Below, piece after piece: positions 33,260-41,094 of a DNA stretch of 51,520 nt. The DNA is taken from NCBI GenBank assembly GCA_014804425.1, contig JAAUZV010000005.1:1-51520 (forward strand). The letters are read 5' to 3'. The translations under genes were made by a program, and so were the position numbers. The notes under the pieces were generated by a model. It was given only the letters and a program-made list of their open reading frames with translations. It had not been told where the DNA came from and did no database searches. This stretch comes from Lachnospiraceae bacterium (GTDB lineage Bacteria; Bacillota; Clostridia; Lachnospirales; Lachnospiraceae). The first letter of the stretch is position 1. Every line of letters starts with the position of its first letter.

Positions 33260-34522
33260 ATGTTTGATAGTTACAAAGCAGGAAAACAGATCGCTTGTTT
33301 GCGAAAGAACAGGGGCATAACACAGGAGGAATTGGCGCAGAGGCTTTCGGTGAGTCCACAGGCCGTCAGTAAGTGGGAGAATGGGCACACGATGCCTGAA
33401 GTATCCATACTGGTGGAACTGTCAGAAATTTTAGGCGTGACGATTGATGAGATTCTTTTGCCGACAGGCATGAAATCGGTGAATGCGAACTTTGAACATG
33501 TTTTATTACCATATGACGAAATAGCAGATTTTTCCGGTAGAAAGTGGCCAAGAAGTATAGCGTGGCCTGCAATTCTATCAGCAATTAAGTTATTTATGGG
33601 GCTGGAAGATCATAAAAACTCCGTAAAACAACAAATGAATGATGATACGGAATATATCTTGCAGTCTGCTTTTCTTTCCACCTGTTTTGGCTATTCATGG
33701 GGACAGGAAATGTCTGAGAAAAACTGTTTGGCAGTATATGGATTAGCCTGTGAAGTTTATGACAGTGAGCAGTACAATGCCGAGACATTGATACAGTTTG
33801 CAACAGAAAATATATTAAAAGGATATCCAGTTATCGTTGAGCCCAAAGAATATGAAGACATTATTTTGGCGTCAGGTTTTTCCCAAAACGGAAAAGTATT
33901 GAAAGGGATACCGTTTTTGGATGGCGATGATGATAAGAATTCGGTTATGTCTTTTAAGCAGCTATATGACTTTCCGGGTTGGTATAAGAAAAAAGTAAAG
34001 CTGATTCTGATCAAGACGTCGGGAGATAAGATGAGCGTTGAAGACGCATGTAAAGGGACTCTGCGTGAAGGATATCGGTTGCTCAGTAATGAAGTTCATC
34101 AGTTTGATCAGCCGCTAGTCGGACATGGACTGGTTATATATGATAATTGGAGAAATGAACTCAGGCTGGAGAATGAAAGAAAACTGGAAACGATAGAGTG
34201 TCTGTTTCCACACATTTTTATACATTACGAGAATAAGATGCTTATCAAACAATTCTTAGAACTTTGCATTCATACCGTTACCGGGATTGACAGGGAATCG
34301 CTTGAAACAGCCATAGCAAAATATGGCGAGCTGATCAATCTGTTTGAAAAAGCAATGAATGATTGGCTTACCCAAGAACCAAAAGATATTGCTGCGGCAA
34401 AGCATGTGCGTCAGGGATTTGATGATATTTTGCGCAGAAGCAGGGGACTTGAGGAACAAGCATTAGAGAGTTGGGCATCAGCGATAAAGGCTGAGAATCA
34501 AATTCCGTCACCTGCCAATTAA
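33260..34522 (+). CDS. XRE-family helix-turn-helix regulator with a large C-terminal domain of unknown type
   Basis: Residues 5-70 form a Cro/CI-type DNA-binding domain (IACLRKNRGITQEELAQRL, SPQAVSKWENG, ILVELSEILGVTIDEIL). The remaining 350 residues are unlike ordinary XRE sensors. They contain a stretch with EKNCLAVYGLACEVYD, GYPVIVEP and LVGHGLVIYDNW that could be a C39-peptidase-like or ligand-binding fold, then helices. I cannot assign it. ATG 33260 has a GGAAAGGA site; an in-frame ATG at 33191 with AAAGGTG would add 23 residues. It may control its own operon or the neighbouring genes. Confidence 0.75.
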   Translation: MFDSYKAGKQIACLRKNRGITQEELAQRLSVSPQAVSKWENGHTMPEVSILVELSEILGVTIDEILLPTGMKSVNANFEHVLLPYDEIADFSGRKWPRSIAWPAILSAIKLFMGLEDHKNSVKQQMNDDTEYILQSAFLSTCFGYSWGQEMSEKNCLAVYGLACEVYDSEQYNAETLIQFATENILKGYPVIVEPKEYEDIILASGFSQNGKVLKGIPFLDGDDDKNSVMSFKQLYDFPGWYKKKVKLILIKTSGDKMSVEDACKGTLREGYRLLSNEVHQFDQPLVGHGLVIYDNWRNELRLENERKLETIECLFPHIFIHYENKMLIKQFLELCIHTVTGIDRESLETAIAKYGELINLFEKAMNDWLTQEPKDIAAAKHVRQGFDDILRRSRGLEEQALESWASAIKAENQIPSPAN

Positions 34523-34633
34523 GAAGAGCGGGCGATTTCTTGGGCTGGCTAAGCGGCTGGCCCAAGACTTCGCCTGGCCATGAATTGTATTTAGTCTTTA
34601 GGGCATCGATCATCACTTTGAGGACGTCTGTCC

Positions 34634-35098
34634 CTATTTTTCGGTCAATCGTTTTACATCCACCATGCGAGAGCGTATTTCCTGCATATTTTTCGGAATA
34701 TCTTTGGTTGGCATATGGTCATGGATTGACATTGTTCCTGCTTCCTGAGCAGTCTGATAGTACCAAACTTTATATTTTACAGCATCAATACATTCCTGCA
34801 ATCGTTTCATTTCTTTTTCCAGCACATGCTGTTTCTCAATAAAGAGATTCAAACACTGATTGATATTTTGATCCCCTTCTAAAAGCCATTCCATATATTG
34901 TCGGATTTCCCTGATCGTCATACCGCAGCGTTTCATGCATTCGATGATATATAATGATTCCATGTTCGTTTTGCTGAATAGTCTTGTTCCGTTCGAATCC
35001 CGTTCGATGGAAGGAAATAAGCCTTCTCGCAGATAATATCGAATGGTATAAGGGGAAAGTCCTGTTTTTTGAGAAACTTCTTTCACTGTATAAAGCAT
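34634..35098 (-). CDS. MerR-family transcriptional regulator
   Basis: The 154-aa regulator has the N-terminal MerR winged helix-turn-helix (YTVKEVSQKTGLSPYTIRYY, then REGLFPSIERDSNGTRLF, then CMKRCGMTIREIRQYM) and a coiled-coil dimerisation helix. No obvious metal-binding Cys cluster is present. The pattern is like regulators that respond to aldehydes or organic electrophiles through neighbouring reductases. The start is fixed by TTGGAGGCAGGT before ATG 35098; a much longer frame upstream on the same strand is an artefact overlapping the divergent gene. It is divergent from an aldo/keto reductase with a MerR-type promoter between them. Confidence 0.92.
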   Translation of the reverse strand: MLYTVKEVSQKTGLSPYTIRYYLREGLFPSIERDSNGTRLFSKTNMESLYIIECMKRCGMTIREIRQYMEWLLEGDQNINQCLNLFIEKQHVLEKEMKRLQECIDAVKYKVWYYQTAQEAGTMSIHDHMPTKDIPKNMQEIRSRMVDVKRLTEK

Positions 35099-35127
35099 AC
35101 CTGCCTCCAAAATATGTAAAAATAGTA

Positions 35128-35158
35128 TTGACTGATAGTATACTGTCAGGCTTATGAT
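35128..35158 (+). promoter_or_regulatory. MerR-type promoter and operator for the reductase operon
   Basis: The -35 TTGACT (35128-35133) and -10 TATGAT (35153-35158) are separated by 19 bases, the elongated spacer typical of MerR-activated promoters. The spacer region is a dyad (CTGATAGTATACTGTCAG, nearly perfect). The regulator probably binds here and twists the DNA on effector binding to activate the reductase genes. Confidence 0.8.
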
Positions 35159-35224
35159 AATACTGACAACAAGAAAAATCAATGTTGAGTTTGTGATCAT
35201 CATGCAAGAAGAAGGGAGAAAAAT

Positions 35225-36373
35225 ATGGCACTGAAAAGTAATCTTGGGTTTGGTATGATGAGGCTTCCTGTTAAAGACGGGAATCCAACGGATTTTGATT
35301 ATGAGCAGTTGTTTCAGATGGTGGATACCTACATGGAAGCAGGTTTTCATTACTTTGATACCAGCTATGTGTATCATAATGGAAAAAGCGAAGAAGCAAC
35401 AAGAAAGGCAGTAGTAGAAAGATATCCCAGAGATCAATTTACGGTTGCGACCAAATTTCCCACTTTTAATCTGAAAAAGGAAGAGGAGATCGAACCGATT
35501 TTTGAAAGTCAGCTCAAGAATCTTGGGGTAGATTATATTGATTATTACCTTCTGCACAATTTCCAGAATGTCTATTATGACGGCATTGATGGGAAAGGCG
35601 GCGTGGTAAAGACCTGTCATCTTTTTGAGCATGCTCTGAAATGGAAAGAGGAAGGAAAGATCCGCCATCTTGGGTTTTCTTTTCATTCCTCTGCAGCGCT
35701 TCTCGATCGGATTTTGACAGAGCACCCGGAAGTGGAATTTGTACAGATAGCACTGAATTACATTGATTGGGAGAGCGAGTTTGTACAGGCAAAAGCGTGT
35801 TATGAAGTGATACGAAAGCATGGGAAGCAGGTTATTATTATGGAACCCGTCAAAGGCGGCGGCCTTGCAGCGGTACCGGCAAGCGTAGAGAAAGCACTAA
35901 AAGAGATGAATCCGGATGCTTCTGTTGTTTCGTGGGCGCTGCGTTTTGCAGGCAGTCTGGATGGTGTGCTCTGCAGTTTATCCGGCATGTCTACGCTTGA
36001 ACAGGTGAAAGAGAATATACGGTCAGTCAATGACCTGGATCCCCTCACGGATGAAGAGAAGGTGAAACTTCATGAAATCGTGAGAATCTACAAGGATGCA
36101 GGGCCGATCGGAGCAGATTTGAGTCGTTTTGAGGGTCTAAAGCTGCATGGCGCTCCTGTTACCGGAATCATGGAGGCTTATAATATGTGCCAGCTTCAAC
36201 CGGACCCGAGCTATTCGGATGATAACAACTATCTGAAGAACGTGATAGCGGAGCAGGCACATCTGGACTGTTTTGGGGAGCTGCCGGATGAGAAAGTGAT
36301 TCTTGCAGACGGAACAGATGTGACAGAGGAAGTCCTGAAGGCAGAGAGATGGCTGATTGAGCACAGCTTTTAA
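35225..36373 (+). CDS. Aldo/keto reductase, MerR-controlled
   Basis: A 382-aa oxidoreductase with tetrad D45 and Y50 (FDTSYVYHNG), K77 (VATKFP) and H111 (DYYLLHNF). It is longer than YghZ-type enzymes. The C-terminal extension (about 300-382) lacks the CxxCxxC ferredoxin cysteines found in many AKRs with this N-terminus (IGADLSRFEGLKLHGAP). An AGAAGGGAGAAAAAT site precedes the ATG. The gene is under the MerR-type promoter and is followed 20 bases later by an SDR. Together they form a small reductive detoxification operon, by inference for carbonyl or electrophile stress. Confidence 0.88.
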   Translation: MALKSNLGFGMMRLPVKDGNPTDFDYEQLFQMVDTYMEAGFHYFDTSYVYHNGKSEEATRKAVVERYPRDQFTVATKFPTFNLKKEEEIEPIFESQLKNLGVDYIDYYLLHNFQNVYYDGIDGKGGVVKTCHLFEHALKWKEEGKIRHLGFSFHSSAALLDRILTEHPEVEFVQIALNYIDWESEFVQAKACYEVIRKHGKQVIIMEPVKGGGLAAVPASVEKALKEMNPDASVVSWALRFAGSLDGVLCSLSGMSTLEQVKENIRSVNDLDPLTDEEKVKLHEIVRIYKDAGPIGADLSRFEGLKLHGAPVTGIMEAYNMCQLQPDPSYSDDNNYLKNVIAEQAHLDCFGELPDEKVILADGTDVTEEVLKAERWLIEHSF

Positions 36374-36393
36374 GTCGGGAAGGAGGACTCAAA

Positions 36394-37404
36394 ATGAAAG
36401 CATTGATCATCGGCGGAACAGGAACGATCAGCAGCGCGGTGGTGCGCAGACTTCTGGAAAAGAAATGGGAGGTCTATGTCATCAACAGAGGCACAAAACC
36501 GCTGCCGGAGGGCGTGGTTTCTATCATTGCAGATATGAATGACGAGCAGCTTGTTGCAGAGAAGACGAGGGGCATGACCTTTGATGTTGTATGCGAATTC
36601 ATCGGTTTTGTCCCCGCACAGGTGGAGCGGGATTATAGACTGTTTGCCGGCAAAACAAACCAGTATATTTACATCAGTTCCGCTTCGGCATACCATAAGC
36701 CTGCAAGCAATTATATCATCACTGAGGGAACGACTCTGGCCAATCCTTGCTGGCAGTATTCAAGAGATAAGATCGCCTGTGAGGAATTCCTCATGAAAAT
36801 GTATCGCGAGAGCGGCTTCCCTGTGACAATTGTTCGCCCCAGCCACACATATGACGAGAAAAATATTCCTTTGGGTGTACACGGCAAAAATGGCTTTTGG
36901 CAGGTGATCAAGCGGATACAGGCTGAGAAATCGGTCATCATTCAAGGTGACGGTACTTCGCTGTGGACGCTGACCTTCAATGCAGATTTTGCGGTTGGCT
37001 TTGTCGGGCTGATGGCAAATCCTCATGCGATTGGTGAGGCATTTCACATCACCTCGGATGAATCGTTAAGCTGGAATCAGATTTATGAAACAATTGCGCA
37101 GACGCTGGGCGTTAGGCTGCACCCGTACCATGTTGCTTCAGAATTTCTAAACAGTGTTGGACCTGACTATGATTATGAAGGCAGCCTGACAGGCGATAAG
37201 TCGGTATCGGTCGTATTTGATAACAGCAAGTTGAAAAGAGCGGTTCCCGAATTTAAGCCTGTGATCAGCTTTGCAGAAGGCGTGAGAATTGCGCTGGATT
37301 ATGTACTGGCTCATCCCGAGTGCCAAAAAGAAGACATGGAATTTGACCGGTGGTGTGATAAGGTGATCGATACACTTGAAAGGGCAAAAGCAGAATTCAA
37401 GTAG
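36394..37404 (+). CDS. NAD-dependent epimerase/dehydratase-like SDR
   Basis: The 336-aa protein has an N-terminal Rossmann fold with the glycine motif IIGGTGTIS at 5-13. The active-site pair Y122 and K126 (QYSRDK) and Ser residues near 95-97 (YISSASAY) give an extended/atypical SDR. The pattern resembles CSP41-like and isoflavone-reductase-like SDRs rather than sugar epimerases with a known substrate. GGAAGGAGG precedes the ATG. Being cotranscribed with the aldo/keto reductase, it probably acts in the same MerR-controlled response. The substrate is unknown. Confidence 0.88.
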   Translation: MKALIIGGTGTISSAVVRRLLEKKWEVYVINRGTKPLPEGVVSIIADMNDEQLVAEKTRGMTFDVVCEFIGFVPAQVERDYRLFAGKTNQYIYISSASAYHKPASNYIITEGTTLANPCWQYSRDKIACEEFLMKMYRESGFPVTIVRPSHTYDEKNIPLGVHGKNGFWQVIKRIQAEKSVIIQGDGTSLWTLTFNADFAVGFVGLMANPHAIGEAFHITSDESLSWNQIYETIAQTLGVRLHPYHVASEFLNSVGPDYDYEGSLTGDKSVSVVFDNSKLKRAVPEFKPVISFAEGVRIALDYVLAHPECQKEDMEFDRWCDKVIDTLERAKAEFK

Positions 37405-37438
37405 ATAAAAAAGAAAGTACAGAGAGCAAATCCCAATA

Positions 37439-37472
37439 GAATTCCCCGTCGGGTAATCCCGGCGGGGAATTC
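37439..37472 (+). terminator. GC-rich hairpin after the MerR-regulated operon
   Basis: GAATTCCCCG-T-CGGG pairs with CCCG-G-CGGGGAATTC around TAAT. The stem is very stable but no T run follows, so it may stabilise the 3' end or be a factor-dependent terminator. Confidence 0.6.
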
Positions 37473-37754
37473 GCTTATCGGCGGCATGCCTCAAAGGTAA
37501 AAATACATCAGAATTTGCAGTGAAAGTGCAGGAGAGAGAGGAATTATGTGGAGCATAAGAAAAATACATAATATGATAATCCGAGGGATAATACCGCCTT
37601 CGAGAGCTGTATTGATATTATGAGTAGATTGATAATGAAATACGGACCGGATATGTTGGAAAAACTGAATCGAGACAATATATGACATACACGTTGCGAA
37701 GAACCTCATCATGTGATAGGATACATATATCGCAATGCGTGGAGGAACGAAAAT
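37473..37754. other. Gap with degraded sequence and a promoter
   Basis: This stretch before the first small HTH gene is full of stops in all frames. A short open piece (MSRLIMKYGPDMLEKLNRDN, 37618-37685) may be a gene relic. A promoter, TTGCGA (37694-37699), 17 bases, TAGGAT (37717-37722), lies 33 bases before the HTH gene. Confidence 0.35.
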
Positions 37755-37839
37755 ATGGATATCGCAAAAAGAATAACGGAACTTCGTGAAGAGGCGGGCG
37801 AGAACAGGAGAGAATTTTCGGCTTATACGGGGATACCTG
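37755..37839 (+). repeat. 85-base direct repeat, copy 1 (copy 2 at 38451-38535)
   Basis: The first 85 bases of the two small HTH genes are the same except for about three bases. They flank the 156-aa protein gene as direct repeats roughly 0.7 kb apart, so deletion or duplication by homologous recombination would be easy. Confidence 0.8.
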
Positions 37840-37883
37840 CGGAGATATCATTCGTATCCGAATCTGATTTGGGGAATGAATAA
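37755..37883 (+). CDS. Truncated small HTH (XRE-like) protein, first copy
   Basis: The 42-aa frame starts MDIAKRITELREEAGENRRE and is nearly identical to the gene at 38451 for 28 residues. It then diverges (PAEISFVSESDLGNE) and stops before the recognition helix. GGAGG precedes it. Its stop overlaps the next start (TAATG), so even as a fragment it may act as a translational leader for the 156-aa protein. The sequence after residue 28 replaces the missing half, which suggests a recombination or deletion joint. Confidence 0.6.
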   Translation: MDIAKRITELREEAGENRREFSAYTGIPAEISFVSESDLGNE

Positions 37884-38353
37884 TGACATATGCCAATGTA
37901 TCTCAGATTATCTTTCAAAATAGGCAGAATATACCTTGGAATGAGGTTGAGCAATATCTGAAAAAATACATAGGAAAATCATTTGTGGTAAAAGAGTATG
38001 GGGATGTGATTCACATTGCCGGAGAATTTCCGGACGAATTCACGGAATCGCAATATACGAAAAAGCTTCGAGGCGGACTCGCGAAAGCAAAAGCAAACTC
38101 TGGACAAGTTATTGGTGAAATGATTGAAAATGCCCAAAATAGGCGTTGGATAGAAAATAAGGATGAAAAGCATAAAAAAGAAGCAAGTGGCGGTTGGTAC
38201 AGATATGATGTGGCATTCATGATACCTATAGATGATGCCGGAACCATGCGGAGGAATGCATATCAGGCAACAGCAGTTGTTTGGATTAAGAAAGATAAGC
38301 TTTACTTATATGACATCATAAACATAAAAAAAGAAGCGAGTACGCCGCTTTAG
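37883..38353 (+). CDS. Phage/mobile-element type domain protein (LPD3-like), unknown function
   Basis: The 156-aa protein opens with VSQIIFQNRQNIPWNEVEQY and contains EFPDEFTESQYTKKLRGGLAKAKANSGQVI and a beta-rich end (QATAVVWIKKDKLYLYDI). This pattern resembles a domain found in large polyvalent phage and plasmid proteins and as single genes in Lachnospiraceae, usually beside small HTH genes as here. It could be a nuclease- or toxin-related domain, but no catalytic set is evident. The start overlaps the stop of the truncated HTH gene. Confidence 0.6.
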   Translation: MTYANVSQIIFQNRQNIPWNEVEQYLKKYIGKSFVVKEYGDVIHIAGEFPDEFTESQYTKKLRGGLAKAKANSGQVIGEMIENAQNRRWIENKDEKHKKEASGGWYRYDVAFMIPIDDAGTMRRNAYQATAVVWIKKDKLYLYDIINIKKEASTPL

Positions 38354-38386
38354 TCCGAAGACCGTACGGTAAAAAACCGCTTCTCT
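38330..38386 (+). terminator. Possible terminator overlapping the end of the 156-aa gene
   Basis: AGAAGCG and CGCTTCT form the outer stem, with the small palindrome CCGTACGG inside, and TTTT follows. The loop is long, so confidence is modest. Confidence 0.4.
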
Positions 38387-38450
38387 TTTAAACGAGATTA
38401 TCATGAAGTTTATCTGATGTCAAGAAAATTTTAGAAGGAGCAACAGCAAT

Positions 38451-38651
38451 ATGGATATCGCAAAAAGAATAACGGAACTTCGTGAAGAGGCGAACGAGAA
38501 CAGGAGAGAATTTTCGGCTCATACGGGGATACCTGTCCGCACATTGGAAGACTGGGAGGCGGGGCGGCGTACGCCGCCGGAATACATTCCACGGCTGATA
38601 GAGTATCAGATGAAATATGAGAAGCTGGCGAGGGAAAAAGGAAACATGTAA
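38451..38651 (+). CDS. Small HTH (XRE-like) protein, complete copy
   Basis: The 66-aa protein is a minimal helix-turn-helix (MDIAKRITELREEANENRRE, HTGIPVRTLEDWEAGRRTPP, then a C-terminal helix LIEYQMKYEKLA). The recognition-helix pattern VRTLEDWEAGRRTPPEY is typical of small XRE proteins paired with mobile-type domain genes in this bacterial group. A GAAGGAG site precedes it. In another frame the bases just upstream read LSDVKKILEGATAIW, a phrase I associate with the same cassette, so an overlapping gene relic is likely. Confidence 0.75.
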   Translation: MDIAKRITELREEANENRREFSAHTGIPVRTLEDWEAGRRTPPEYIPRLIEYQMKYEKLAREKGNM

Positions 38652-38771
38652 CACCCTCGAATTTGAGGGAACAGAGAGGAAATAGATATGGCAAAATAGT
38701 AAGAATACTCAAAATGGCTTGTATCAATTTATAAATGATTTCAAGGCGATGGAATCGAGGGGGAGCTCCTT

Positions 38772-39554
38772 ATGAAGAAGAATAAATTTGAATGCGTAAG
38801 AGACGGCTTAACGATCCGTGGTATGGAATTTAGACCGCAGGGCGATCATCTGCCGATCGCGATCATTTGTCATGGTTTCATGGCGAATCACAAAACGGTT
38901 GTGCATTATGCAAAAGCATTTGCCGAAGCAGGATATGCTTCTTATTGTTTTGATTTTATCGGGGGCTCCGTAATGATGAGTAAAAGTGACGGAAAAACCA
39001 CGGACATGTCGGTCGTTACGGAGACACGAGATTTGGAGAGTGTGATTGAATATACTCAAAGCCTTGAATATACAGATGAAAAAGAGATTGTCTTAATGGG
39101 GTGTAGTCAGGGTGGGTTCGTAGCGGCGTTAACTGCGGCAAAATTAAAAGAAAAAATAGCCGGACTCATATTATTTTATCCTGCGCTGTGTATACCTGAT
39201 GATGCCAGATCGGGCAAAATGATGTTTGCTAAATTTGATCCGGCGAATGTGTCGGAGACGTTTTATTGCGGACCGATGAAACTGGGGAAATGTTATGTTT
39301 CCGATGTGTTGAACATGGATCCGTATGAGGAAATCAAAGAATATGCAGGACCGGTCTTAATGGTTCATGGCACCAACGATAAAATTGTGAAAACGGGCTA
39401 TATTGAAAAGGCCTGTGAAGTATATCGAAAGAGAGATTCAAGAGAAAAAGTGAGATTGTATATGATCGAAAAAGGAAATCATGGGTTTTCCAAAAAACAT
39501 GATCAGATTGCGATCGGATATATAAAGGAATTTATAGGTGACATGACATCGTGA
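38772..39554 (+). CDS. Alpha/beta hydrolase, cinnamoyl (feruloyl) esterase-like
   Basis: A 260-aa serine hydrolase. The nucleophile is S112 in GCSQGG, the acid D203 in HGTNDKIV and the His H237 in KGNHGFSK; the oxyanion-hole motif HGFMANH is at about 34-40. Order and spacing fit the intracellular cinnamoyl esterases of gut bacteria (LJ0536/Est1E type), which release hydroxycinnamic acids from plant esters, but other small esters are possible. No signal peptide is seen. Upstream GGGGGAGCT is the ribosome site. A convergent terminator follows. The role would fit the plant-glycoside operon at 43.5 kb. Confidence 0.82.
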   Translation: MKKNKFECVRDGLTIRGMEFRPQGDHLPIAIICHGFMANHKTVVHYAKAFAEAGYASYCFDFIGGSVMMSKSDGKTTDMSVVTETRDLESVIEYTQSLEYTDEKEIVLMGCSQGGFVAALTAAKLKEKIAGLILFYPALCIPDDARSGKMMFAKFDPANVSETFYCGPMKLGKCYVSDVLNMDPYEEIKEYAGPVLMVHGTNDKIVKTGYIEKACEVYRKRDSREKVRLYMIEKGNHGFSKKHDQIAIGYIKEFIGDMTS

Positions 39555-39570
39555 TTCTGATTTTCAGCAT

Positions 39571-39613
39571 ACAAAAAGCAGTTGTTGCGAAATCCGCAGC
39601 GACTGCTTTTTGT
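39571..39613. terminator. Bidirectional terminator between convergent genes
   Basis: AAAAAGCAGT pairs with ACTGCTTTTT, with a further inner stem (GTTGCG and CGCAGC). It serves the hydrolase on plus and the secreted protein on minus. Confidence 0.85.
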
Positions 39614-39624
39614 CATCCGTTGTC

Positions 39625-39972
39625 TTACTGCCTATGATGCCGTCCACCGTGGTGCCCGCGGTCAGTCCGGTCCTTGCAGAAAGCCGTTTCGCAGGAACCG
39701 TCGCAATAACCGTATTTATGGTCGTATCCGCAGTACTCATAACCGTCGTGAGAGTGCCGCCCGTATTCGGTGCATCCGTCCACCGTGCAGGGCGGACAGT
39801 CAGATTCTGTAGTAGAGGAATAGCCGTCAGGCTCCGTGGTAGAAGAATATCCGTCAGATTCATGATGCCCGTAATCTTCATGATGTCCGTGATGGGCAGA
39901 AACCGGTATGGCAAAAAGAACGAAAACCAGCGCGGCAGTCATTGTCGCAGTAATCAATTTTTTAAGACGCAT
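39625..39972 (-). CDS. Secreted His/Cys-rich small protein
   Basis: The 115-aa protein has a classical signal peptide (cleavage after PVSA near 26). The mature part begins HHGHHEDYGHHE, has a tandem DGYSSTTE repeat, and ends in a Cys/His module (CPPCTVDGCTEYGRHSHDGYE, CGYDHKYGYCDGSC) and HHGGRHH. Seven Cys and many His residues suggest metal binding or disulphide cross-linking outside the cell. I have the impression that similar Cys/His modules recur in secreted proteins of Lachnospiraceae, without known function. AAAGGAGG precedes the start on the minus strand. Confidence 0.75.
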   Translation of the reverse strand: MRLKKLITATMTAALVFVLFAIPVSAHHGHHEDYGHHESDGYSSTTEPDGYSSTTESDCPPCTVDGCTEYGRHSHDGYEYCGYDHKYGYCDGSCETAFCKDRTDRGHHGGRHHRQ

Positions 39973-40167
39973 GGCGCATACCTCCTTTTGAATGAAACAA
40001 AGAAGCCAATTAAGTTTTTATAATATATTAGTATAGTATGCACCGGGGGTTCAGTCAATAATTGCGCGAAAATATTTTCGTATAATTTGGCATTGTTTCG
40101 TTTCCGCGCGTTTTATGCTATCATAGGATCAATGATTTGGCTTTTTTATCAGAAAGGATTATTTCTT

Positions 40168-40692
40168 ATGGAAAAGATGATGATGGTAAATCAGACAGAG
40201 TACACGATCATAAAACTCCTTGGGCACGGAAAGGGCGGATATTCTTATCTGGCATGCAGGGATGGGAAACAGGTTGTGCTAAAACAGATTCATCATGAGC
40301 CATGCGCGTATTATACGTTCGGAAATAAGATCGAAGCGGAGCAGAACGATTATCAGCGTCTTCTTTTAACGGGAATCCGTATACCGAAGCTGGTGGATGT
40401 GGATGTTCCGAATGAGAGGATCGTAAAAGAATATATTGCGGGGCCGACGCTGTCCGAGCTGATCAAGCAGGATATGCCGATCGATCCGTATCTGACGCAG
40501 GTCAGGGAAATGGCGGAGCAGGTGCGCGCTCACGGACTGAACATCGATTATTTTCCGACCAATTTTGTGGTGCAGGAGGAACTGGTCTACTATGTGGACT
40601 ATGAATGCAACCCCTATTCGGAGGAATGGAGCTTTGAGAACTGGGGAGTGACGTGCTATTCAAAGCAGGCGCTCAGCAAAGATGAGGTGTAA
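40168..40692 (+). CDS. Small protein-kinase-like protein
   Basis: The 174-aa protein has a compact kinase-like fold. It has a glycine loop GHGKGGYSY at 19-27, ATP-binding lysine K39 (VVLKQI), a catalytic loop with D127 and N132 (LNIDYFPTNFVV) and a metal-binding D144 in YVDYE. The C-lobe is short, as in RIO or aminoglycoside-kinase-like proteins. The start is ATG 40168 with AGAAAGGA; the longer frame from 40087 is unsupported. Its last codons (KQALSKDEV) are repeated 0.9 kb downstream as KQALSEEEG, on the far side of a toxin-antitoxin pair, so the gene's 3' end was probably replaced by an insertion. Confidence 0.75.
   Translation: MEKMMMVNQTEYTIIKLLGHGKGGYSYLACRDGKQVVLKQIHHEPCAYYTFGNKIEAEQNDYQRLLLTGIRIPKLVDVDVPNERIVKEYIAGPTLSELIKQDMPIDPYLTQVREMAEQVRAHGLNIDYFPTNFVVQEELVYYVDYECNPYSEEWSFENWGVTCYSKQALSKDEV
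40663..40692 (+). repeat. Direct repeat flanking the toxin-antitoxin insertion (copy at 41559-41588)
   Basis: AAGCAGGCGCTCAGC is identical at 40663-40677 and 41559-41573, and the next five codons still align. The first copy is the end of the kinase-like gene. The second copy, in the same codon phase, reads KQALSEEEGVIQSG and stops, then meets a strong hairpin. The repeats bound about 0.9 kb holding the MNT-HEPN pair, as expected for insertion at a gene 3' end. Confidence 0.65.
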
Positions 40693-40707
40693 GATTGCAG
40701 ATGGATA

Positions 40708-41094
40708 TCAGACTAAATATTTTTGTATCGCTTCAATAATATATTCGGCGGATTCCAACTGTTTTTCCGTTTCTTCCAAGGAAGCGATAAAAAAATCATC
40801 ATAATCGCTGTTTTCCCGTTTTCGCTGTAAATGAGCCAGCTTTTTACCAACCTCTTTTGGAAGCTTTCCTGTCGCAATATAATGCTTGTTAAAATAGGAG
40901 ACGACATCCTTGTGGCGCTTAAAATCGACTGCTTCTAATGCGAGCACTGCCTTTGCAGCATAAAAAGCAGCATAATAGCAGCGATTGATAGCGTCTTTAT
41001 AATGTCTGTTGGAGACACACCATTTTGCTGTTTCTAGGGTTTCTAAGGCACTGGCAATTCGATATTGGTATAGGTCCTTTTCCTTGCTATCCAT
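40708..41094 (-). CDS. HEPN-domain protein (toxin of an MNT-HEPN pair)
   Basis: A 128-aa all-helical protein of the HEPN superfamily (ALETLETAKWCVSNRHYKDA, INRCYYAAFYAAKAVL). In characterised HepT-type toxins the ribonuclease motif is R-x4-6-H. Here R38 is followed by CYYAAFY, with Tyr where His would be, so catalysis is in doubt. The start is ATG 41094, inside the end of the partner gene (8-base overlap). The frame given by a further upstream Met is not supported. With the nucleotidyltransferase it forms a type VII-like toxin-antitoxin module. Confidence 0.85.
   Translation of the reverse strand: MDSKEKDLYQYRIASALETLETAKWCVSNRHYKDAINRCYYAAFYAAKAVLALEAVDFKRHKDVVSYFNKHYIATGKLPKEVGKKLAHLQRKRENSDYDDFFIASLEETEKQLESAEYIIEAIQKYLV

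Noticed and set aside
34634..35821. A 395-residue minus-strand reading frame that would put a long N-terminal extension on the MerR regulator.
   Set aside because: The upstream part overlaps the divergent aldo/keto reductase antisense and reads through the MerR promoter. A proper GGAGG site and the MerR-type N-terminus begin at 35098.
37439..37472. The very stable GC-rich hairpin as a tRNA-like or riboswitch element.
   Set aside because: It is a simple near-perfect stem with a 4-base loop and no conserved aptamer or cloverleaf features.
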